A stretch of 64,000 nt of DNA from CAWJMD01 sp963845675 (GTDB lineage: Bacteria; Actinomycetota; Actinomycetes; Actinomycetales; CAWJMD01): NCBI GenBank assembly GCA_963845675.1, contig CAWJSX010000001.1, forward strand, positions 434,001 through 498,000, in the 5' to 3' direction. Numbering within the stretch: position 1 is the first letter of the stretch; each line of letters opens with the position of its first letter. A program made the translations under genes and the position numbers. This document shows positions 47,501 to 55,296 of the stretch, piece after piece. The notes beneath the pieces were generated by a model. That model was not told where the DNA came from, searched no databases, and saw nothing but the letters and a program-made list of their open reading frames with translations.

Positions 47501-48311
47501 ATGGCACCGACGAAGAACCAGGGCCGCACGCCGCTGATGGCCGGCAACTGGAAGATGAACCTGGACCACCTGCAGGCGACGCACCTGGTGCAGAAGCTGG
47601 CCTGGACGCTCGACGACGCGAACCACGACGTCGCGGACGTCGAGGTGGCCGTCCTGCCGCCCTTCACCGACCTGCGGTCGGTGCAGACGCTCGTGGACGG
47701 CGACCGGATCGACCTCAGGTACGGCGCGCAGGACGTCTCGGCGCACGACAGCGGTGCCTACACCGGTGAGGTGTCCGGCGCGATGCTGGCCAAGCTGGGG
47801 TGCACGTACGTCATCGTCGGACACAGCGAGCGCCGCGAGCACCATGCCGAGAGCGACGCCGTGGTCGCGGCCAAGGCCGCCGCCGCGCACCGGCACGGGC
47901 TGATCCCGATCGTCTGCGTCGGCGAGGGGCTCGAGATCCGGCAGGCCGGCACGCACGTCGAGTACACGGTCGACAGCCTGCGCGGCTCGCTGGACGGCCT
48001 CACCGCCGAGCAGGTGGCGGTCACGGTGATCGCTTACGAGCCCGTCTGGGCGATCGGCACCGGCGAGGTGGCCACTCCGTCCGACGCGCAGGAGGTGTGC
48101 GCCGCGGTGCGCGCCTCTGTGTCGGAGCCTGCACGGGCCGGGCGTCGCCGAGCAGGTGCGCGTGCTCTACGGCGGCTCGGTCAAGTCCGGCAACGTCGCC
48201 GCGATCATGGCCGAGGTCGACGTGGACGGTGCGCTCGTCGGCGGCGCGAGCCTCGAGCCGGGTGAGTTCGCGGCGATCTGCCGCTACCAGCACCACCAGG
48301 TAGGACTGTAG
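47501..48311 (+). CDS. tpiA: triosephosphate isomerase, one frameshift near 3' end
   Basis: Interconverts dihydroxyacetone phosphate and glyceraldehyde 3-phosphate. Active-site residues are visible in AGNWKMNLDHLQATHL (Asn, Lys), VIVGHSERREHH (His) and VIAYEPVWAIGTGEVATPSD (Glu), with phosphate-binding VLYGGSVKSGNVAAIM. An extra C near 48129 shifts the frame before the last strand; removing it gives about 269 residues ending in RYQHHQVGL. The start is ATG 47501, directly after pgk. Confidence 0.95.
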
Positions 48312-48411
48312 TCGGCCGTTCGCGTACCCTGGCCCGAACGCGGGGCGTCGACGCGCCCGCACGCCCGAACTGAGCCCCACACCGAGACCGACACGACAGG
48401 ACGACGACACC

Positions 48412-48663
48412 GTGACCCCACTGCGCATCACCCTGCAGGTGCTGCTCGGGCTGACCAGCCTGTTGATGACCCTGCTGATCCTGTTGCACAAGGGCAGGGG
48501 TGGTGGCCTGTCGGACATGTTCGGCGGCGGGATGTCGACGGGCGCGGGCAGCTCCGGTGTCGCGGAGCGCAACCTGAACCGGATCACCGTCGCCCTCGGC
48601 CTGCTCTGGGCCGTCGTCATCGTGCTGCTGGGCGTGATCGAGCGGTTCGTCCCGTCCGAGTAG
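48412..48663 (+). CDS. secG: preprotein translocase subunit SecG
   Basis: An accessory membrane subunit of the Sec channel. It has 83 residues with two membrane helices (ITLQVLLGLTSLLMTLLILL and ITVALGLLWAVVIVLLGVI) joined by the conserved glycine-rich loop KGRGGGLSDMFGGGMS. Start GTG 48412. It lies between tpiA and rbpA, the usual position in actinobacteria. TACCCT at 48325-48330 may be its -10 box. Confidence 0.93.
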   Translation: MTPLRITLQVLLGLTSLLMTLLILLHKGRGGGLSDMFGGGMSTGAGSSGVAERNLNRITVALGLLWAVVIVLLGVIERFVPSE

Positions 48664-48701
48664 GGCGGCAGCCCGGGCGTCGCTGGGCGCCGGAACGACC
48701 G

Positions 48702-48716
48702 TGACCAGATTGGTCA
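48702..48716. promoter_or_regulatory. inverted repeat upstream of rbpA
   Basis: TGACCA-GAT-TGGTCA is a perfect 6-bp inverted repeat with a 3-bp centre, placed 26 nt before the rbpA start and just upstream of TAGGAA. It could be an operator. No regulator is assigned. Confidence 0.4.
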
Positions 48717-48742
48717 GAGCGTAGGAACTGAGGGAGTTGAGC

Positions 48743-49093
48743 GTGGCAGGAGGCAACGCGATCCGGGGTAGCCGGGTCGGCGCCGGTCCGATGGGCGAGG
48801 CCGAGCGGGGCGACGCGGCTCCGCGCGTGCGCATCTCGTACTGGTGCGCCAACGGTCACCAGACCCAGCCGAGCTTCGCGGAGGACCCGCAGTCGCAGCC
48901 CCCGGAGTTCTGGGACTGCCCGCGCTGCGGCTTCCCGGCCGGGCAGGACAAGGAGAACCCTCCGACCCCGCCCCGCAACGAGCCCTACAAGACGCACCTC
49001 GCCTACGTGAAGGAACGTCGTTCCGACGCCGACGGCGAAGCCATCCTCGACGAGGCCCTCGCCGCGCTGCGCGCCAAGAAGATCGTTCGCTGA
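48743..49093 (+). CDS. rbpA: RNA polymerase-binding protein RbpA
   Basis: RbpA binds the sigma subunit and stabilises open promoter complexes; it is found only in actinobacteria. The 116-residue protein has the core domain with VRISYWCANGHQTQPSFAED, the paired WDCPRCGFPAGQDKENPP and the sigma-interacting C-terminal helices DAEGEAILDEAL-like DADGEAILDEALAALRAKKI. Start is GTG 48743 behind GAGGGAG; a TTG two codons earlier is too close to that site. It follows secG as in relatives. Confidence 0.95.
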   Translation: MAGGNAIRGSRVGAGPMGEAERGDAAPRVRISYWCANGHQTQPSFAEDPQSQPPEFWDCPRCGFPAGQDKENPPTPPRNEPYKTHLAYVKERRSDADGEAILDEALAALRAKKIVR

Positions 49094-49099
49094 GGTCCC

Positions 49100-49405
49100 T
49101 CACCCCGACGGCAGGGGTGACGTCGGCTTCGTCGCCCGTCCGTCCAGCCACAGGGTGTCGGACTCGTCGCGGTGCGAACCCGTCGTCCCCACGTGCTTCG
49201 CGTCGATCGTCTCGCCCTTCGTGATGACGTGGACGAGGGCCATGGCGTGGCCACGGCCGAGGCCGTAGTCGCCACGCAACCACTCGATGATCGGCGTCGC
49301 CTTGGTCGAGGCGTCGAAGCCCTTCGCGCGGGCCAGTTCCAGGAACTGGCGGGGCGTCAGGCCGGTCTTGGTCTCGATCGTGTCCAGGTAGGCCTGGAAG
49401 GACAT
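49100..49405 (-). CDS. DUF4287 domain protein
   Basis: A 101-residue protein beginning MSFQAYLDTIETKTGLTPRQ and continuing FLELARAKGFDASTKATPII, with LRGDYGLGRGHAMALVHVI; this is the DUF4287 pattern. The ATG at 49405 has an AAGGAG ribosome site. The gene converges on rbpA, 6 bp from its stop. Function unknown; the domain often stands alone or precedes a DUF5655 domain, which is absent here. Confidence 0.85.
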   Translation of the reverse strand: MSFQAYLDTIETKTGLTPRQFLELARAKGFDASTKATPIIEWLRGDYGLGRGHAMALVHVITKGETIDAKHVGTTGSHRDESDTLWLDGRATKPTSPLPSG

Positions 49406-49480
49406 GGTCGGCTCCTTTGTCTCTCGGGGTCGTGCCCACCTGGATGACCGCACCGCCCGGCGAAACTCATCGCCGGCGCA

Positions 49481-49620
49481 GTTCTTCCGAGAATGGTGGT
49501 GCGGGAGTCCCTCGTGAGGCCGATTCTCCCGAGAATGGTGGTGCGGAGGGCCATCGGGAGGCCGATTCTCCCGAGAATGGTGGTGCCGGGGCCTTTCAGG
49601 ACCCCGGTTCTTCCGAGAAC
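49481..49620 (+). repeat. palindromic repeat array, four units of 42 bp (left flank)
   Basis: The core ATTCTC-CC-GAGAAT (a 6-bp stem with 2-nt loop) occurs at 49523-49536 and 49565-49578. Variants GTTCTTCCGAGAAT at 49481-49494 and GTTCTTCCGAGAAC at 49607-49620 flank them. The starts are exactly 42 bp apart. Most units continue with GGTGGTGC and then a variable, itself hairpin-prone stretch. The last unit lies inside the 3' end of the LuxR gene. Confidence 0.85.
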
Positions 49621-50682
49621 GGTGAGCGCGCGACTGCCGCGACCTCGGTGACAGCCCCCTGCGGGTGCAGCCGGGCAACGAGCTCGCCCCGGCTGCGGAC
49701 ACCCACCTTGGTGAACACGGACTTCAGGTGGTCCTGGACGGTGTGGGCCGAGATGGCGAGCCGACGTGCCATGTCGGCCGTCGACAGTCCGGCGAGCACC
49801 TCGCGACAGACCTCTCGCTCGCGGGGCGTCAGCCCGTAGGCCGTGAGGAGCAGCCCGACCAGGTGCTCTCCCGTGGCGGGCTCGAGAACGACCGCGACCT
49901 CGTCGGCGTCGCCGCCGACCAGCGGGCTGGCGGTCAGGTAGGCCCAGCCTCCGCGCGCGTCACGGAGCCGGCCGCGGAGCTCGCCCGTCGCAGAGGACCG
50001 GGCTCCGACCGCCATCAGGTTCATCATCACGGCGAACCTGCCGGGCGCGATCTCGTCGAGCCTGTCCTGCCACTCACCGGCTGCGGGCGTGCTGGCGCGG
50101 ACCCGGCCGTCGGAGACGACCACGATCGCCGGACGAGCCGCCGCCTGCCCCCGAGCCGTCTCGGCCCGCACCGCCAACCGGGTTGCCGCCCCGACGGCCG
50201 GCGCGACCGCCGCCAGGAACTCGGTCTCCCGGTCCGTGAAGTCCTCCCCGGCCCGCACCATGCCCGCCCCGCCCCAGCAGACACCGTCGGCCGTGAACAG
50301 CACGCGGACCTCCTGGTCCAGTCCCAGAGGCCGCCACACGTCGTGCAACCGAGAGCTGTGTCGACGTGACGAGGGCGGCAGCTCCGACAGCCGTGCCGTC
50401 GTCCTCCCGGAGATCGACAGGGCCGCAAAGGAGTTGGGCTCACCCACCGAGTACTCCGCCTCGGCCAGTCGGGGCTCGTACTGCCGGGGGATGCGGTTGT
50501 CTCCGCTGACCATCGTGCTGATGACGAGCGTCTCGGGGTCGATGGCCGCCCAGCAGGTCAGCTCCGTCCCGACATATCGTCCGACCAGCGCCATGGCACG
50601 CACATGGAGCTCGGTGACCCCGAGTCCCGCGGCGGACAGCCCCGCGACCTCCCGGCGGACGCGGTGGGCCCGGTCCTCCCAC
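49596..50682 (-). CDS. LuxR-family transcriptional regulator
   Basis: About 361 residues from GTG 50682. The N-terminal 280 residues look like a PAS/GAF-type sensor (LTCWAAIDPETLVISTMVSG and VRVLFTADGVCWGGAGMVRA, then FTDRETEFLAAVAPAVGAAT). The C-terminus is a LuxR helix-turn-helix: YGLTPREREVCREVLAGLST, recognition helix AISAHTVQDHLKSVFTKVGV. It is divergent from the cupin gene 89 bp away and probably controls it. Its last codons overlap the palindromic repeat array. Confidence 0.87.
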
Positions 50683-50758
50683 ACACCCCGAGTATGACGC
50701 CCCGCGCCGCGACGGGGACCCCCCGATTCCTGGGATGGACCGAGGACGACGCCCGACC

Positions 50759-50764
50759 TAGCGT
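50759..50764 (+). promoter_or_regulatory. -10 element of cupin gene
   Basis: TAGCGT ends 7 nt before the cupin ATG at 50772, matching a leaderless TANNNT promoter. It lies in the short divergent region next to the LuxR gene. Confidence 0.5.
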
Positions 50765-50771
50765 CGGGCCC

Positions 50772-51236
50772 ATGAGGCAGGTGGTGCAGCACACGGCAGC
50801 CGGCGAGGGCACGGAGCTGGTGGCCCCCGACGCCGTCGTCACCGTCAAGGTCGACGCTGACCACACCGCGGGCCAGTACGAGGTCTTCGAGGTGCAGGCG
50901 CCGCGCGGCCCCGCGACGCCGCTCCACAGCACGGGCTGGGGCAAGTCCTACTACGTGCTGCACGGCCGGATGCTGGTCCAGATCGAGGACGAGGCCTACG
51001 ACCTGGTGCCGGGGTCGTGCGTGGCCATCCCGCCTGGTGCGGCACACACGTTCACCGTGCTGACCCCGTCGACGACATTCCTGGTGGTCAGCCTGACCGG
51101 TGCGATGGGCAGGTTCCACGCCGACCTGGACGCCACGGTTCCGCACGGTCTGCCCTTCGACCAGGTGGGCCGGGCCCTCACCGAGGTGCTCGGCCGCCAC
51201 GACGTGACCGTGCTCGGGATGGAGGTGGCCCGATGA
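50772..51236 (+). CDS. single-domain cupin protein
   Basis: A 154-residue cupin. The two cupin motifs are TPLHSTGWGKSYYVLHGRML with metal-type His, and VPGSCVAIPPGAAHTFTVLT. The C-terminal 40 residues are helical (LPFDQVGRALTEVLGRHDVT). The start chosen is ATG 50772 (MRQVVQ) behind the -10 box. It overlaps the DUF1304 gene by 4 nt. The substrate is unknown; divergence from a LuxR regulator suggests controlled expression. Confidence 0.87.
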   Translation: MRQVVQHTAAGEGTELVAPDAVVTVKVDADHTAGQYEVFEVQAPRGPATPLHSTGWGKSYYVLHGRMLVQIEDEAYDLVPGSCVAIPPGAAHTFTVLTPSTTFLVVSLTGAMGRFHADLDATVPHGLPFDQVGRALTEVLGRHDVTVLGMEVAR

Positions 51237-51634
51237 CGGTCGTCGTGTGGGTGTCCGCGCTGATCGCGGCGTCCATCCACGTGCTCGTCTTCTTCTGGGA
51301 GTCAGTGCTCTTCGAGCGACCCGCCGTCCATACCGGCGTGTTCTCGGTCGCGACGACGGACCTCCCCGCGGTACGGCTGTGGGCGTTCAACGTGGGCTTC
51401 TACAACCTGTTCCTCGCCGCCGGCACGACGGTCGGTGTGCTCGCCTGGATCGCGGGTCAGGAGACCGTCGGCCGGACGCTGGTGGTCTACACCTGCTCGT
51501 TCATGGTGCTCGGCGCCGTGGCCCTGTTCGCGTCCGACCGGATGTCGCTGGGGCGGCCGAAGGGGAGCGGCGTGGGTGGGGCGCTCGCCGAGGGCCTGCC
51601 GCCGCTGGTGGCGCTGGTGGCCGTGGCGCTCTGA
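51233..51634 (+). CDS. DUF1304 family membrane protein
   Basis: A 133-residue protein with four membrane helices: VVWVSALIAASIHVLVFFWE, FYNLFLAAGTTVGVLAWIAG, LVVYTCSFMVLGAVALFASD and the C-terminal LPPLVALVAVAL. The AFNVGFYNLFLAAG segment is typical of DUF1304. ATG 51233 overlaps the cupin stop, so the two are co-translated. Function unknown. Confidence 0.85.
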   Translation: MTVVVWVSALIAASIHVLVFFWESVLFERPAVHTGVFSVATTDLPAVRLWAFNVGFYNLFLAAGTTVGVLAWIAGQETVGRTLVVYTCSFMVLGAVALFASDRMSLGRPKGSGVGGALAEGLPPLVALVAVAL

Positions 51635-51683
51635 CCCGTCCACCGACGGGCGGCGTCGTCCCGTCCCAGCCCCCACGACGCGC

Positions 51684-51779
51684 ATTCTCCCGAGAATGAC
51701 GGCGAGTGGGCCCCTGGGACGCGCAATCTCCCGAGAATGGCGGCCTGTGGGCCTCTGGGACGCGCATTCTCCCGAGAAT
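51684..51779 (+). repeat. palindromic repeat array, three units of 41 bp (right flank)
   Basis: ATTCTCCCGAGAAT at 51684-51697 and 51766-51779 and AATCTCCCGAGAAT at 51725-51738 are spaced exactly 41 bp. The spacers share GGGCCyCTGGGACGCGC. It is the same core and orientation as the array at 49481-49620, so the two arrays bracket the LuxR-cupin-DUF1304 genes. Confidence 0.85.
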
Positions 51780-51790
51780 GACGCGCCGTG

Positions 51791-51848
51791 AGGGGGAGCG
51801 GGAGGGGGAGGGGGAGGGGGAGGGGAGGGGAGGGGAGGGGAGGGCGGG
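51791..51848 (+). repeat. G-rich low-complexity tract
   Basis: Nearly uninterrupted runs of four or five G separated by single A (AGGGGG and AGGGG units). It lies in the gap between DUF1304 and the pgl stop and could form G-quadruplexes in DNA or in the pgl-strand transcript as C-rich RNA. Its length is probably unstable and hard to sequence. Confidence 0.75.
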
Positions 51849-51866
51849 TGCCTGGGGCCGGACGGT

Positions 51867-52646
51867 CTACGGGCTCGCCGGCCTCGCCAGGCCGGCCGGC
51901 AGGCGGGTCGCCGCCGCGCGGTCGAGCAGCCACCGTGTCGCGCGCTGGCCCGAGGGCCCGGCGGCAGGCACCTGCACGTGCCCGGCCCCCGACAGCGCCA
52001 TCGACACCGCGGCGGCCTTGTCGTCGCCCGCCACCACGAACCAGATCTCGGACGCCGCGTTGAGGGCGGGCATCGTCAGGCTGATGCGGGTCGGCGGGGG
52101 CTTGGGTGCGCCGCGGACACCGATCACCGTCCGCTCGGTCTCGTAGACGCCGGGCTGACCGGGGAACAGGGACGCGCAGTGGGCATCGGGGCCGACGCCG
52201 AGCAGCATCACGTCGAACGCGGGAACCCGATCGCGCGGTCCGGCGTGCTCCGCCAAGAGAGCCGCGTAGCGGGCGGCGGCGGCGTCGGGATCGTCACCGT
52301 CCGGGCCGTCGCTCGGCGGCATCGGGTGCACGCGCGCCGGGTCCACGGCGACGTGGTCGAGCAGGGCCTCGCGGGCCTGGGTCTCGTTGCGCTCCGGGTC
52401 ACCGGACGGAAGGAACCGCTCGTCACCCCACCACACGTCCAGCGCGGACCAGTCGACAGCGTGACGTGCCGGACTGTCGCGCAGGGCCGCGAGCACCGCG
52501 ATGCCCACCGACCCACCGGTCAGGACGACGTCGGCGGTTCCGCGCGCGCTCTGCACGTCCACGAGGCCGGTCACCAGGCGGGCCGCGACCGCCTCGGCGA
52601 GGACGGTCGCGTCGGTGTGGACGACGACGGAGACGGGTGAGCTCAT
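51867..52646 (-). CDS. pgl: 6-phosphogluconolactonase
   Basis: Hydrolyses 6-phosphogluconolactone in the oxidative pentose phosphate pathway. The 259-residue protein has VVLTGGSVGIAVLAALRD, the strand WWGDERFLPSGDPERNETQA and the active-site LLGVGPDAHCASLFPGQPG with the catalytic His. Near the end GDDKAAAVSMAL is the usual conserved lysine region. ATG 52646 overlaps the opcA stop. It is the last gene of the operon. Confidence 0.95.
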   Translation of the reverse strand: MSSPVSVVVHTDATVLAEAVAARLVTGLVDVQSARGTADVVLTGGSVGIAVLAALRDSPARHAVDWSALDVWWGDERFLPSGDPERNETQAREALLDHVAVDPARVHPMPPSDGPDGDDPDAAAARYAALLAEHAGPRDRVPAFDVMLLGVGPDAHCASLFPGQPGVYETERTVIGVRGAPKPPPTRISLTMPALNAASEIWFVVAGDDKAAAVSMALSGAGHVQVPAAGPSGQRATRWLLDRAAATRLPAGLARPASP

Positions 52647-53755
52647 GAGGACGACCCCTTCCGAGCCGAGACCTTCTTGGTGGCAGCCTTCGTGGTGGCA
52701 GCCTTCTTGGCGGGCGCCTTCTTCGCGGCCCGCTTCTGGCCGCCCGTCCGCGACTCGAGCGCGCGGGCACTGACGCCTCGGGGTGGCCGCTTGGCCTTCT
52801 TCACGGACTTGGTGGCGGCGGCGACCGTCGTCCGGCCGGCCTCGTCCAGCAGCGCGAGACCTTTCGTCAGCACGGCGCCGTAGACGTCGTCGGGGTCGAG
52901 ACGCCGGAGCTCCTCGGCGAGGCACTCCTCGGTGCGGCGCCGGGCGAGGGCGACCCTGCGGGGCGGCTGCCCGGGCTGGGTCAGGGTCGCGACGTTGCCG
53001 CTCGGCCGGACCAGCTCGACGGCCCCCGAGGCGCGTTCGAGACGCACCCCGATCATGCCGCCACCAGATGCGGTCTTCTTGCGCTGGACGGGGCACCTCA
53101 GCGCCCACGCCAGCCAGGCCGCGAGCAGCTCGGTGCTGGCCGAGTCCGAGGCGCCCGTCACCACTGCGCGGACCACCGGCTCGAAGGGGGGCTGGTCGAG
53201 TGCTGCGGCGAGCAACGTCCGCCACAGCGTGATGCGCGTCCACGCCATGTCGGTGTCGCCGTCGGTGTGGCACGCGGCCAGCTTCGCCAGGGCGGCCGAG
53301 GGCCGCTTCGCCATCGCCGCGTCCGTGATCCGGCGCTGGGCCATGGCCCCGACCGGGTGCAGGGCGGGCTCCGGCGGGGGCGTGCCGGGCCACCACGTGA
53401 CGATCGGGGTGTCGGGGAGCAGCATCGGCATCACGACGGTGTCGGGATGGCCCGCCAGCTCGCCGTACATCCGCAGGACGAGCACCTCGCTGGCTCCCGC
53501 GTCCCCACCGACCCTGATCTGCCCGTCCAGGCGCGAGGCACCCCGCTTCGAGCCGGTCGCCAGGACCAGGACCCGGCACGGGTGCTCTCGGCTGGCGGCG
53601 TTCGCGGCCTCTATCGCCTCCTCGACGTCACCGTCGTCCGTGAGGATGACCAGCGTCAGCACGCGCCCGAGCGCCACCGCGCCACCGGTCTCGCGCAGCT
53701 CGACCATGCGCTTGTTGATCGACGAGGTCGTGGTGTCCGGCAGGTCGATGATCAC
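52643..53755 (-). CDS. opcA: glucose-6-phosphate dehydrogenase assembly protein OpcA with Lys/Ala tail
   Basis: OpcA promotes assembly or activity of Zwf and is encoded next to it in actinobacteria and cyanobacteria. The conserved body includes VILTDDGDVEEAIEAANAAS, TPIVTWWPGTPPPEPALHPV and LGYxx-like WLAWALRCPVQRKKT. The C-terminal ~55 residues are a Lys/Ala/Thr-rich tail (KRAAKKAPAKKAATTKAATK), similar to the tail of UvrA in this window. Start GTG 53755 overlaps the zwf stop; the product has 370 residues. Confidence 0.93.
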   Translation of the reverse strand: MIIDLPDTTTSSINKRMVELRETGGAVALGRVLTLVILTDDGDVEEAIEAANAASREHPCRVLVLATGSKRGASRLDGQIRVGGDAGASEVLVLRMYGELAGHPDTVVMPMLLPDTPIVTWWPGTPPPEPALHPVGAMAQRRITDAAMAKRPSAALAKLAACHTDGDTDMAWTRITLWRTLLAAALDQPPFEPVVRAVVTGASDSASTELLAAWLAWALRCPVQRKKTASGGGMIGVRLERASGAVELVRPSGNVATLTQPGQPPRRVALARRRTEECLAEELRRLDPDDVYGAVLTKGLALLDEAGRTTVAAATKSVKKAKRPPRGVSARALESRTGGQKRAAKKAPAKKAATTKAATKKVSARKGSSS

Positions 53756-55296
53756 GGTCGCCTCCAGGCTCGTCCGGTCCGGGCCAGCATCGCGTCGCCG
53801 GACGGGGGACCCCAGCTGCCCGCCGCGTACGACTCGGGTGTGCCCTTGCGCTGCTCCCAGTGGCGCAGCACGGGGTCGAGGATGCGCCAGGACAGCTCGA
53901 CCTCCTCGTGCCGCGGGAAGAGCGGGGGGTCGCCGAGGAGGACGTCGAGGATGAGCCGCTCGTACGCCTCGGGGGAGGACTCGGTGAAGGCGTGCGTGTA
54001 GCCGAAGTCCATCGTCACGTCCCGCACCTCCATCGTCGGGCCGGGCACCTTCGACCCGAACCGGATGGTGATGCCCTCGTCCGGCTGCACCCGGATCACC
54101 AGGGCGTTCTGCCCGAGCTCCTCGGTGGCCGTTGACTCGAAGGGCAGGTGTGGGGCGCGCTTGAACATCACGGCGATCTCGGTCACGCGGCGACCGAGGC
54201 GCTTGCCAGTGCGCAGGTAGAACGGGACGCCGGCCCATCGGCGCGTGTCGACCTCGAGCTCGACGGCCGCGTAGGTCTCGGTGTCCGACGAGGCCGAGAT
54301 GCCGTCCTCCTCGAGGTACCCCAGCACCTTGCGCCCGCCCTGCCAGCCCGCGCAGTACTGCCCGCGTGCGGTCGAGGTCGAGAGGTCGCGCCGAAGGCGG
54401 ACCGCCGACAGCACCTTCTCCTTCTCGGCGCGGAGGTCGTTGGCATCGAAGGAGACCGGCTCCTCCATCGCTGTCAGAGCCATCAGCTGGAGGAGGTGGT
54501 TCTGGATCACGTCGCGCGCGGCGCCGATGCCGTCGTAGTAGCCGGCGCGGCCACCGATGCCGATGTCCTCGGCCATCGTGATCTGCACGTGGTCGACGTA
54601 GTTCGCGTTCCAGACCGGCTCCCACATCTGGTTGGCGAAGCGCAGCGCCAGGATGTTCTGGACGGTCTCCTTGCCGAGGTAGTGGTCGATCCGGAAGACC
54701 GAGTCCTGTGGGAAGACCTCCCCGACGACCTGGTTCAGCTCCTGCGCGCTCTCGAGGTCGTGCCCGAACGGCTTCTCGATGACGACGCGTCGCCACTGGC
54801 CCGGTTCGCGCTCGGAGAGGCCCGAGCGCGCCAGCTGCTGGCACACCACCGGGAACTGGCTCGGCGGCACCGAGAGGTAGAAGGCGGTGTTGCCGCCGGT
54901 GCCGCGGCTCTCGGCGAGCTCGGCGACCGTCTCGGCGAGGGTGTCGAAGGCGGCGTCGTCGCCGAACTCGCCCTGCACGAACCGGAAGCCCTCGACCAGG
55001 GTGTTCCACACGCTCTCGCGGAAGGGAGTCCGTGAGTGCTCGCGGACGGCATCGTGGACGATCTGCGCGAAGTCCTGTGTCGCCCAGTCACGTCGGGCGA
55101 ACCCCACCAGCGAGAACCCCGGCGGCAGCAGGCCACGGTTGGCCAGGTCGTAGATGGCCGGCATCAGCTTCTTACGAGCGAGGTCGCCCGTGACCCCGAA
55201 GAGCACGAGGCAGCTCGGGCCGGCGATCTTGGGCAGCCGCTTGTCCCGGGGGTCGCGCAGCGGGTTCGTCTCAGCGGTCACACGTGCGGGGCTCAT
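53752..55296 (-). CDS. zwf: glucose-6-phosphate 1-dehydrogenase
   Basis: Makes 6-phosphogluconolactone and NADPH. The 514-residue enzyme has the nucleotide-binding VLFGVTGDLARKKLMPAIYD, the EKPFGHDLESAQELN segment and the active-site RIDHYLGKETVQNILALRFA with the catalytic His pair. Normal length and intact frame. ATG 55296 (MSPARVTAE) overlaps the pgi stop by 4 nt. The gene order tal-pgi-zwf-opcA-pgl is standard for actinobacteria. Confidence 0.98.
   Translation of the reverse strand: MSPARVTAETNPLRDPRDKRLPKIAGPSCLVLFGVTGDLARKKLMPAIYDLANRGLLPPGFSLVGFARRDWATQDFAQIVHDAVREHSRTPFRESVWNTLVEGFRFVQGEFGDDAAFDTLAETVAELAESRGTGGNTAFYLSVPPSQFPVVCQQLARSGLSEREPGQWRRVVIEKPFGHDLESAQELNQVVGEVFPQDSVFRIDHYLGKETVQNILALRFANQMWEPVWNANYVDHVQITMAEDIGIGGRAGYYDGIGAARDVIQNHLLQLMALTAMEEPVSFDANDLRAEKEKVLSAVRLRRDLSTSTARGQYCAGWQGGRKVLGYLEEDGISASSDTETYAAVELEVDTRRWAGVPFYLRTGKRLGRRVTEIAVMFKRAPHLPFESTATEELGQNALVIRVQPDEGITIRFGSKVPGPTMEVRDVTMDFGYTHAFTESSPEAYERLILDVLLGDPPLFPRHEEVELSWRILDPVLRHWEQRKGTPESYAAGSWGPPSGDAMLARTGRAWRRP

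Noticed and set aside
49481..49620. CRISPR array
   Set aside because: The repeats are only 14 nt, spacers share sequence with each other, there are four units and no cas genes.
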